Shown: positions 17,578 through 25,219 of the stretch, one piece after another | How positions within the stretch are numbered: the first letter of the stretch is position 1 | Layout: every line of letters begins with the position of its first letter | DNA from: Rhizobium sp. FY34 | Lineage (GTDB): Bacteria; Pseudomonadota; Alphaproteobacteria; Rhizobiales; Rhizobiaceae | DNA: 64,000 nucleotides | Reading direction: 5' to 3' | Assembly: GCF_005222845.1 (NCBI RefSeq) | Contig: NZ_STFZ01000036.1 | Coordinates: 179,308-243,307 of the forward strand | Made by a program: the position numbers and the translations under genes | The notes under the pieces: model-generated | Told to the model about the DNA's origin: nothing | Seen by the model: the letters and a program-made list of their open reading frames with translations, nothing else | Databases searched by the model: none

Positions 17578-18206
17578 TCGGCCAAAAGGGACAGACCCCC
17601 TCTGGCCTGCCGGCCATCTCCCCCACAAGGGGGGAGACAGGCTGGAGCCGACGCCTCGTCACCTGGCTTTCGGGTTTGCAAGCTGTCGCGCCAACGGTTG
17701 CCCCATATTCTCTCCCCCCTTGTGGGGGAGATGGCCGGCAGGCCAGAGGGGGTCTCTATTACGTACTCCTCATCCTTGCCGTGGTTCTCACACCGCTGCC
17801 GGCGCTGGCCGTCAATCCCGACGAGGTCTTGAAGGACCCGGTACTGGAGGAGCGGGCGCGCAACCTGTCTGGTCAGCTGCGCTGCATGGTCTGCCAGAAC
17901 CAGTCGATTGACGATTCCAATGCCGAACTGGCGCGCGACCTGCGCGTGCTGGTGCGCGAACGGATTGTCGGCGGTGATAGCGACACCCAGGTGATCGATT
18001 ATGTCGTGTCTCGCTATGGCGAGTTCGTGCTGTTGAAGCCGCGCCTCAGCGGCAAGACGATTGCGCTCTGGTCCATGCCGGCCGTGCTGCTGGTGGTCGG
18101 CGGCTTTTGCGTGTTCGTCATGTCGCGTCGCCGGACCCGCAGCGGCGTGGAAAAACCGCTGACGCCGGAAGAGCAGGCGCGTATCGATGCGCTGCTGGGC
18201 AAGTAA
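17574..18206 (+). CDS. cycL: Cytochrome c maturation protein CycL (CcmH) with an inserted repeat
   Basis: The thiol-reducing CcmH domain is clear: NPDEVLKDPVLEERARNLSG, LRCMVCQNQSIDDSNAELA with Cys104 and Cys107, and VIDYVVSRYGEFVLLKP. A C-terminal membrane helix follows. From the ATG overlapping the cycK stop the protein would have 210 residues, about 60 more than usual. The extra residues come from a palindromic repeat (17593-17755) placed before the signal peptide YVLLILAVVLTPLPALA. The frame stays open throughout. Either the extended form is made, or translation begins inside the repeat (a TTG lies in frame); the signal peptide is intact in either case. Confidence 0.85.
   Translation: MIGQKGQTPSGLPAISPTRGETGWSRRLVTWLSGLQAVAPTVAPYSLPPCGGDGRQARGGLYYVLLILAVVLTPLPALAVNPDEVLKDPVLEERARNLSGQLRCMVCQNQSIDDSNAELARDLRVLVRERIVGGDSDTQVIDYVVSRYGEFVLLKPRLSGKTIALWSMPAVLLVVGGFCVFVMSRRRTRSGVEKPLTPEEQARIDALLGK
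17593..17755. repeat. Palindromic RIME-like repeat inserted in frame in cycL
   Basis: A 45-base sequence at 17593-17637 (starting AGACCCCCTCTGGCCTGCCG) recurs as a perfect inverted copy at 17711-17755, separated by 73 bases. CTGGCCTGCCGGCCATCTCCC is typical of the intergenic mosaic/palindromic repeats scattered in rhizobial genomes. Here the element sits inside coding sequence and its reading frame has no stop. A transcript would form a very stable stem of about 45 base pairs between cycK and the rest of cycL. Confidence 0.85.
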
Positions 18207-18375
18207 TCCGCCTTTGCTATTTTCGCGTTATCTTCAACATTACGAACAATTCACCTGGCGGACACGTGCAGTTAACGTGGGGCTCCCTATATCTTCAGTC
18301 ATCCACCGCAGCCGGTTCGCCGGCACTCCAGTCCAGAAGACAGTTCCACGCAGAATGAACAGAAGGTATCGAACC

Positions 18376-19956
18376 ATGAGCAAAATCGGACGCCCCACGC
18401 TGAAGACCGTGTTGAAGGGAACGACCGTCGCCGGTATCGCGGCCGTCATGCTTTCCACGGGCATTCCGGTCCATGTTTATGACTCTTTCGCACAACCCGT
18501 GACGGTCAATGCACCGCAGGCGCCAAGCTTTGCCGATGTGGTCTCGGCCGTATCGCCGGCCGTCGTTTCCGTGCGGGTGCAGTCCGATGCGACCCCGGTA
18601 TCCGACAATAGCGGCAATGGCTTTTCCTTCAATTTCGGCGGTCGCGGCTTTGACGAACTGCCGGACGACCACCCGCTGAAGCGCTTCTTCCGCGATTTCG
18701 GCGGCCAGAACGGTGGTCCCAACGGTGGCCAGAATGGCGCCCCCAACGGCCGCAATGAACAGCGCGCCGATAAGAACCCGACCCGTCCGCATCACCTGCG
18801 TCCGACGGCACAGGGGTCCGGCTTCTTCATCTCCGAGGACGGCTATGTGGTGACCAACAATCACGTGGTGGATGATGGCTCCGCCTACACGGTGGTGATG
18901 GATGATGGCACCGAGCTTGACGCCAAGCTGGTCGGCAAGGACAGCCGCACCGATCTGGCGCTGCTCAAGGTCGATGCCAACCGCAAATTCACCTATGTGA
19001 AATTCGCCGATGATACCAAGACCCGCGTCGGTGACTGGGTCGTGGCTGTCGGTAACCCGTTCGGGCTTGGCGGCACCGTGACCGCCGGTATCGTTTCGGC
19101 TCGTGGCCGTGATATCGGCTCCGGCCCCTATGACGATTTCCTCCAGGTGGACGCAGCCGTCAACCGTGGCAATTCCGGTGGCCCGACCTTCAACCTGAAT
19201 GGCGAAGTGGTCGGAATCAATACCGCGATCTTCTCGCCGTCCGGTGGCAGCGTCGGCATTGCCTTCGCCATCCCCGCCTCGACCGCCAAGGACGTGATTG
19301 CCGACCTGCAACAGGATGGCAAGGTCGAGCGCGGCTGGCTTGGCGTGCAGATCCAGCCGGTGACGCAGGATATTGCCGAATCGCTGGGGCTTGCCGAGCC
19401 GAAGGGCGCGCTGGTTGTTGCGCCGCAGGACAATTCTCCGGGGGGCAAGGCCGGCATCAAGCAGGGTGACGTGATCACCGCCGTCAATGGCGAGCCGATC
19501 AAGGATGCCCGCGACCTTGCCAAGAAGGTTGCCGTGCTCGGCCCGAACAAGAAGGTGGACGTCACCATCTGGCGCGCCGGCAAGTCACTGTCCGTGCCTG
19601 TCACGCTGGGCAATCTTGCCAGTGACGATGCCGCCAAGGCCGAAAATAGCCCGACCGAACAGACACCGCAGCCTTCGAGTGAAAAGGCGCTTGCCAGCCT
19701 CGGCATCACGGTTGCGCCAAGTGAAGACGGCACTGGCGTATCGGTAACCGATGTTGACCCGGATTCGGATGCCGCTGCCCGTGGCCTGCGCCAGGGCGAG
19801 ACGATTACCTCGGTCAACAACCAGGACGTCAAGACGGCCGCCGACATCAGCAAGATCATCGAGGCTGCCCGCAAGGATGGCCGCTCGCGCGCCCTGTTCC
19901 AGGTGGAATCGCAGGCCGGCAGCCGCTTCATCGCACTGCCGATCAACGAAGGCTGA
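18376..19956 (+). CDS. degP: Periplasmic serine protease DegP (HtrA/Do)
   Basis: This 526-residue protein carries an N-terminal export signal (TVAGIAAVMLSTGIPVHVYDSFA) and a trypsin-like domain with catalytic His163 (VTNNHVV), Asp193 (SRTDLALL) and Ser267 (RGNSGGP). Two PDZ domains follow (QPVTQDIAESLGLAEPKGA and SVTDVDPDSDAAARGLRQGE). A Gly/Asn-rich stretch near residue 115 is a flexible linker. It degrades or refolds damaged periplasmic proteins. The ATG at 18376 has AGAAGG nine bases upstream; another in-frame ATG at 18355 is possible. A response regulator and kinase lie just downstream. Confidence 0.9.
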   Translation: MSKIGRPTLKTVLKGTTVAGIAAVMLSTGIPVHVYDSFAQPVTVNAPQAPSFADVVSAVSPAVVSVRVQSDATPVSDNSGNGFSFNFGGRGFDELPDDHPLKRFFRDFGGQNGGPNGGQNGAPNGRNEQRADKNPTRPHHLRPTAQGSGFFISEDGYVVTNNHVVDDGSAYTVVMDDGTELDAKLVGKDSRTDLALLKVDANRKFTYVKFADDTKTRVGDWVVAVGNPFGLGGTVTAGIVSARGRDIGSGPYDDFLQVDAAVNRGNSGGPTFNLNGEVVGINTAIFSPSGGSVGIAFAIPASTAKDVIADLQQDGKVERGWLGVQIQPVTQDIAESLGLAEPKGALVVAPQDNSPGGKAGIKQGDVITAVNGEPIKDARDLAKKVAVLGPNKKVDVTIWRAGKSLSVPVTLGNLASDDAAKAENSPTEQTPQPSSEKALASLGITVAPSEDGTGVSVTDVDPDSDAAARGLRQGETITSVNNQDVKTAADISKIIEAARKDGRSRALFQVESQAGSRFIALPINEG

Positions 19957-19977
19957 TCAGCCTGATCCATGCATGAC

Positions 19978-20013
19978 AGGGCGCCGGGCCGGCGATGGTC
20001 CGGCGCCCTTTTT
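19978..20013 (+). terminator. Intrinsic terminator after degP
   Basis: AGGGCGCCGG pairs perfectly with CCGGCGCCCT across a 12-base loop and is followed by TTTT. It lies 21 bases after the degP stop and just before the ribosome site of the next gene, so the regulator pair probably depends on read-through or its own promoter. Confidence 0.75.
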
Positions 20014-20034
20014 CATTTTCAGGAGGCCCAGAAG

Positions 20035-20793
20035 ATGCAGAGCGATACAACGCATGTGCAGACCGGCGCGGAATCCGCTTTTACGGAAGGCCAGCGGGAG
20101 GATATGGTCCCGCATATGAAGATTCTGGTGATTGAAGACGATCTCGAGGCCGCGGCCTATATGACGAAAGCCTTTCGCGAGGCGGGCATTGTCGTGGACC
20201 ATGCAAGCGATGGCGACAGCGGGCTCTTCATGGGCTCGGAAAATGCCTATGATGTGATGGTGATCGACCGCATGCTGCCGCGCCGTGACGGCTTGTCGGT
20301 GATCAGCGAGCTGCGCAAGCGCGGCGTCAATACGCCGGTGCTGATCCTCTCCGCACTTGGCCAGGTGGATGACCGCGTAACCGGGCTTCGCGCCGGTGGC
20401 GACGATTATCTGCCAAAGCCCTATGCCTTCAGCGAACTTCTGGCGCGTGTCGAGGTTTTGGGACGGCGCAAGGGAACGCCCGAGCAGGAAATGGTCTACC
20501 GCGTCGGCGATCTGGAGCTTGACCGGTTGTCGCATGAGGTCAAGCGCGCTGGCAAGGACGTGCTTTTGCAGCCGCGCGAGTTTCGCCTGCTGGAATATCT
20601 GATGAAGAATGCCGGCCAGGTGGTGACGCGCACCATGCTGCTGGAACATGTCTGGGACTATCATTTCGATCCGCAGACCAATGTCATCGACGTGCATGTG
20701 TCGCGTCTGCGCTCCAAGATCGAGAAGGATTTCGACCGCCCGCTGCTGAAGACCATTCGCGGTGCCGGCTATATGATGAAGGACGAGGCGTAA
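20035..20793 (+). CDS. OmpR-family response regulator next to degP
   Basis: The receiver domain has MKILVIEDD and phosphoacceptor Asp78 (MVIDRMLPRRDG), with Lys in LPKPYAF. The C-terminal winged helix includes LLQPREFRLLEYLMKNAGQVV and NVIDVHVSRLRSKIE. The ATG at 20035 has AGGAGG eight bases upstream and gives 252 residues. The ATG at 20116 would give the commoner family length with Asp at 51 and also has GGGAGG nearby, so the start is open. The kinase gene begins two bases after its stop. Context suggests envelope-stress control. Confidence 0.85.
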   Translation: MQSDTTHVQTGAESAFTEGQREDMVPHMKILVIEDDLEAAAYMTKAFREAGIVVDHASDGDSGLFMGSENAYDVMVIDRMLPRRDGLSVISELRKRGVNTPVLILSALGQVDDRVTGLRAGGDDYLPKPYAFSELLARVEVLGRRKGTPEQEMVYRVGDLELDRLSHEVKRAGKDVLLQPREFRLLEYLMKNAGQVVTRTMLLEHVWDYHFDPQTNVIDVHVSRLRSKIEKDFDRPLLKTIRGAGYMMKDEA

Positions 20794-20794
20794 G

Positions 20795-22210
20795 GTGTCG
20801 AAAAGCCGCTTGCGCCTGCTGTTCCGCTCGACGGCCGTGCGGCTGTCGGCGATCTACATCGTGCTGTTTGCCTTCTGCGCCGCCGTGCTTGTCGTCTATG
20901 TGACGGCGATGTCGGAACGTCTTCTGGCGCAGCAGGTACGCGAGGCCCTGACGCAGGAGGCGAGCGATGTGCGCGGCGCCTATGATCGCGGCGGCATCAA
21001 CCTTCTCCTGCGCATGATGGAGCGCCGGGCCCGCCAGCCGGGCGCCAATCTCTATGTGATTGCCAGCCCGACCGGCGAAATGCTGGCCGGCAATGTGGCG
21101 ACCGTGGAACCCGGCGTGCTGGACAGCGAGGGCTGGACGGGCATGCCCTTCCGTTACGAGCCCTTTACCGAGACCGGCCCGCCGCGTCCGCATGTGGCGA
21201 CGGCCACCGTGTTTTTTCTCGACAATGGCTTGCGGGTGATGGTCGGGCGCGATCTCGGTGAGCCGGGCCGCTTCCGCTTCATCGTACGCCGCGCGTTGAT
21301 GGTGGCTTTGGCGATCATGGGATTTGGCGCGCTGATAATCTGGTTCGGCATTGGCCGCAATGCGCTGAAGCGGATCGACCGGATGTCGGCGGCCAGCACG
21401 AAGATCATGGCCGGTGATCTTTCGCAGCGTCTGCCTGTCGGCATGTCCGGCGATGAGTTCGACCGCTTGTCGGAATCGCTGAATTCCATGCTGGAGCGGA
21501 TCGAGAAGCTGAACGAGGGCCTGCGCCAGGTTTCCGATAATATTGCCCATGATTTGAAGACGCCGCTGACGCGTTTGCGCAACAAGGCCGCCGATGCCCT
21601 GTCCGAGGACCGGGAAGAGGTCCGCAAGCTCGCCCTGGAAGGCATTATCGGCGAATCCGACCAGCTGATCCGCACGTTCAATGCACTGTTGATGATTTCG
21701 CGCGTCGAGGCCGGATCCATGGCTGCCGAAATGAGCGCCGTCGATCTGTCTGAAATCTCCTCCGATAGCGCCGAGCTTTACGAGCCGGTGGCAGAAGAAG
21801 CCGGGCTTTGTCTGGTGACGGAAATCGAGCCGGGCCTGACCGTGCAGGGCAATCGCGAACTGATCGGCCAGGCGATCTTCAACCTTCTCGACAATGCGAT
21901 CAAATATGCAGCCGGAGCGACGGGCGACCAGCCGATCCGCGTCTCGCTTGCCCAATCGCCGCAGGGGCTGAGGCTATCGATTGCCGATAGCGGGCCGGGC
22001 ATTCCCGCCAACAAGCGTGAGGACGTGCGCAAACGTTTCGTGCGTCTCGACGAAAGCCGATCCAAGCCCGGCACGGGTCTGGGCCTGTCTCTGGTGGAGG
22101 CGGTGATGGGACTGCATGGCGGGCGGCTGGAATTGTCGGCCACCCATGGCGATGATGCGCCGGTGCCGGGCCTCACGGTCACCATGGTCTTCCCCGTCCA
22201 AAAGCCTTAA
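20795..22210 (+). CDS. Sensor histidine kinase partnered with the degP-linked regulator
   Basis: This 471-residue membrane kinase starts at GTG. It has two transmembrane helices (AIYIVLFAFCAAVLVVYVTA and ALMVALAIMGFGALIIWFGI) flanking a periplasmic domain of about 130 residues. A HAMP region follows, with the H-box NIAHDLKTPLTRLRNKA (His252) and ATP-binding boxes LLDNAIKYAAG, DSGPGIP and GTGLGLSLVE. It lies two bases behind the regulator gene and surely forms a pair with it. Its signal is unknown. Confidence 0.85.
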   Translation: MSKSRLRLLFRSTAVRLSAIYIVLFAFCAAVLVVYVTAMSERLLAQQVREALTQEASDVRGAYDRGGINLLLRMMERRARQPGANLYVIASPTGEMLAGNVATVEPGVLDSEGWTGMPFRYEPFTETGPPRPHVATATVFFLDNGLRVMVGRDLGEPGRFRFIVRRALMVALAIMGFGALIIWFGIGRNALKRIDRMSAASTKIMAGDLSQRLPVGMSGDEFDRLSESLNSMLERIEKLNEGLRQVSDNIAHDLKTPLTRLRNKAADALSEDREEVRKLALEGIIGESDQLIRTFNALLMISRVEAGSMAAEMSAVDLSEISSDSAELYEPVAEEAGLCLVTEIEPGLTVQGNRELIGQAIFNLLDNAIKYAAGATGDQPIRVSLAQSPQGLRLSIADSGPGIPANKREDVRKRFVRLDESRSKPGTGLGLSLVEAVMGLHGGRLELSATHGDDAPVPGLTVTMVFPVQKP

Positions 22211-22243
22211 ACACTCTTCTCGGGAGAGCAGGGAGGACGAATA

Positions 22244-25219
22244 GTGACGGAGAAGCCACGACGCCTGGCAGATGTGCAAGCCGACATCATCAAGCCATTC
22301 AACCAGACCGAGGCAAAGGCTGCCCTATCGGCGCTGAAGGACATGGCTGCTGGTGAACCGGCGATTGCGGCAATGCTGGCTGACGGCGGCGCGCTGCGCG
22401 ATTTTCTGGTCGCGGCTCTGTCACTCTCGCCTTACCTCAAGGATATCGCCGTCCTGCGTCCGGCGCTTCTGGCCGCAGCCATAACCCAGCCGCTGGAGGA
22501 GCTTCTTTCGGCAGCGCTTGCCCAGGCGCGCGATTGCTGGCGGGGCCGAGACGATGGCACGATCCCCTCGGAAGCCGAGGTGATGGTGGCGCTGCGCTGC
22601 GCCAAGCGCGAGGTGAGTTTCCTGCTGGCGCTGGGCGATCTTGGCCTCTTGTTTCATGCGCGCGAAACGACCGGCTGGCTGAGCGGGCTTGCCGATGCGG
22701 CGGTGGCAGCTGCCATCGATCACCTGCTATTGTCAGCCCATGGCAGCGGCAAGCTGAGGCTTGCCGACCCGGCGCGGCCGAGCCACGGTTCCGGGCTGAT
22801 CGTTCTGGGCATGGGCAAGCTTGGCGCCCATGAGCTGAATTATTCCTCCGATATCGACATTGTGGTGTTCTTTGACCCGGATGCCGGCATTTTGCCCGAC
22901 CCTTTCGAGGCAACCGAAGTCTATGGCCGGATGATGCGCCGGCTGATCCGCATTTTGCAGGAGCGCACCGGCGACGGCTATGTGTTTCGAACGGACCTTC
23001 GGCTGCGACCCGATCCGGGCTCCACCGCACTTGCCGTGCCGGTCGATGCCGCGCTCATCTATTACGAAGGGCGCGGGCAGAACTGGGAGCGGGCCGCCTA
23101 TATCAAAGCGCGGCCAATGGCGGGCGATCTGGCTGCCGGCGCGGGCTTCCTGCGCGACATGGTACCCTTCGTTTTTCGCAAATATCTCGATTATGCGGCG
23201 ATTGCCGACATTCACTCGATCAAACGGCAGATCCATGCGCATAAGGGCCATGGCGCGATTGCAGTAAAGGGCCATGACGTGAAGCTGGGTCGCGGCGGCA
23301 TTCGCGAGATCGAGTTTTTTGCGCAGACGCAGCAGCTGATTGCCGGCGGGCGCATGCCGGCTCTGCGCGAACGGCGCACCGAGGATGCGCTGAAGGCGCT
23401 GGCCGCCGCCAACTGGATCACCCCGGACATTGCCGCGGCGATGACCGACGGCTACTGGTTTTTGCGCAATGTCGAGCACCGCATCCAGATGGTGCGTGAC
23501 GAGCAATCGCACCGGCTGCCCGAGACCGAAAGCGAGCTGAAGCGCATTGCCCTGATGCTGGGCTTTGCCGATACAGCCGGCTTTGCGCAGCGGCTGGAAG
23601 GCGTGCTGCGCATGGTGGAACGCCGCTATGCCAAGCTGTTCGAGCAGGAGGCGAAGCTTTCCGGCAGCGATGGCAATCTGGTGTTTACCGGGCAGAGCGA
23701 CGACCCGGAAACGCTGAAGACACTATCCAAGCTGGGCTTTGCCCGACCAGAAGACATGTCGCGCGTGATCCGCACCTGGCATTACGGGCGTTATCGCGCC
23801 ACCCAATCGGTGGAGGCGCGCGAACGCCTGACGGAACTGATGCCGGATCTGCTTGCTGCCTTCGGCGACAGCAAAAGGGCCGATGATGCGCTCTTGCGCT
23901 TTGATGGCTTCCTGAAGGCCCTGCCGGCCGGCATCCAGCTGTTTTCGCTGCTTGGCAACAATCCCGGTCTCTTGTCGCTGGTGGTGACGATCATGTCGGC
24001 GGCACCAAGGCTTGCGGCAATCGTTGCTGCGCGTCCGCATGTGTTCGACGGCATGCTGGACCCTGGACTGATGGCGGAAATCCCGACGCGCGACTATCTG
24101 GCCGAACGGCTGTCGAGCTTTGTCGGTGCTGCGCGCCACTATGAGGAAGTGCTCGACCGGTTGCGCATCTTTGCCTCCGAACAGCGCTTTCTGATCGGCA
24201 TCCGCTTGCTGACGGGCGCGATTACCGGCGTGCAGGCCGGGCGGGCCTTTACCGATCTTGCCGATCTCATCATCGAGCAAGCGCTTGGTGCCGTGATGGA
24301 CGAGATGCGCCAGGCGCATGGAGACTATCCGGGCGGGCGGGTTGCGGTGATGGGCATGGGCAAGCTCGGCAGTTTCGAGCTGACGGCCGGTTCCGATGTC
24401 GATCTCATCCTTCTCTATGATTATCCGCAGGATGTGCTGGAATCGGATGGCGCAAAGCCGCTGGATGCCGTTCGCTATTTTACCCGCGTGACGCAAAGGC
24501 TGATCGCGGCCCTGTCTGCCCCGACGGCGGAGGGCATCATTTTCGAGGTGGATCTGCGGCTGCGCCCCTCCGGCAACAAGGGGCCGGTGGCCAGCCGTAT
24601 CAGTGCTTTCCGCAAATACCAGCAGGAAGAGGCCTGGACCTGGGAGCATATGGCGCTGACGCGGGCGCGGCTGATCTGCGGCGATGACAGCCTGATCGCC
24701 GAGGTGGAAACCGTGATTGAAGAGGTGCTGAGCGCACCGCGCGACTGGGCAAAGATCGCCGCCGACGTGGCCGAGATGCGGGCGCTGATCGACAAGGAAA
24801 AGCCGCCGAAGGACAGCTGGGATTTGAAGCTGATACCGGGCGGGCTGATCGATATCGAATTCCTGGCGCAATATCTGCAGCTGATGCGACCGGATACTGG
24901 TGCCGTGCAGCCGGTAGATCGCACCGGAACGGCGGCAGCGCTAGCCCAAGCCTCCGGCGATCTTCTCTCCGCCGACGATCGCGATACCTGCCTTGCGGCG
25001 CTGACGCTTTATACGGAGCTGTCGCAGATCATAAGGCTCTGTGTCGAGGGCAGGTTCGAGCCGAAGGATGCGCCGGCGGGTCTTATCGAACGGCTCTGTG
25101 CCGGCGCCGATGCGCCAAGCCTGAAGCTGATCGAGGCGGATCTCAAGCGGCTGTCGAAGTCTGTTCGGTCGATTTTCCTGACAGCTGTTTCGCCGCGGCG
25201 GGCGGCCTCTGGGGGATGA
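22244..25219 (+). CDS. glnE: Glutamine synthetase adenylyltransferase/deadenylylase
   Basis: This 991-residue bifunctional enzyme adds AMP to, and removes it from, glutamine synthetase in response to PII. Both nucleotidyltransferase domains are intact: GMGKLGAHELNYSSDIDIV near residue 190 (removal) and GMGKLGSFELTAGSDVDLIL near 703 (addition), each followed by its GlnD/helical region. The GTG start is preceded by GGGAGGA. The last 77 bases overlap the convergent kinase gene, and its usual C-terminal end runs on into that region. Confidence 0.93.
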   Translation: MTEKPRRLADVQADIIKPFNQTEAKAALSALKDMAAGEPAIAAMLADGGALRDFLVAALSLSPYLKDIAVLRPALLAAAITQPLEELLSAALAQARDCWRGRDDGTIPSEAEVMVALRCAKREVSFLLALGDLGLLFHARETTGWLSGLADAAVAAAIDHLLLSAHGSGKLRLADPARPSHGSGLIVLGMGKLGAHELNYSSDIDIVVFFDPDAGILPDPFEATEVYGRMMRRLIRILQERTGDGYVFRTDLRLRPDPGSTALAVPVDAALIYYEGRGQNWERAAYIKARPMAGDLAAGAGFLRDMVPFVFRKYLDYAAIADIHSIKRQIHAHKGHGAIAVKGHDVKLGRGGIREIEFFAQTQQLIAGGRMPALRERRTEDALKALAAANWITPDIAAAMTDGYWFLRNVEHRIQMVRDEQSHRLPETESELKRIALMLGFADTAGFAQRLEGVLRMVERRYAKLFEQEAKLSGSDGNLVFTGQSDDPETLKTLSKLGFARPEDMSRVIRTWHYGRYRATQSVEARERLTELMPDLLAAFGDSKRADDALLRFDGFLKALPAGIQLFSLLGNNPGLLSLVVTIMSAAPRLAAIVAARPHVFDGMLDPGLMAEIPTRDYLAERLSSFVGAARHYEEVLDRLRIFASEQRFLIGIRLLTGAITGVQAGRAFTDLADLIIEQALGAVMDEMRQAHGDYPGGRVAVMGMGKLGSFELTAGSDVDLILLYDYPQDVLESDGAKPLDAVRYFTRVTQRLIAALSAPTAEGIIFEVDLRLRPSGNKGPVASRISAFRKYQQEEAWTWEHMALTRARLICGDDSLIAEVETVIEEVLSAPRDWAKIAADVAEMRALIDKEKPPKDSWDLKLIPGGLIDIEFLAQYLQLMRPDTGAVQPVDRTGTAAALAQASGDLLSADDRDTCLAALTLYTELSQIIRLCVEGRFEPKDAPAGLIERLCAGADAPSLKLIEADLKRLSKSVRSIFLTAVSPRRAASGG

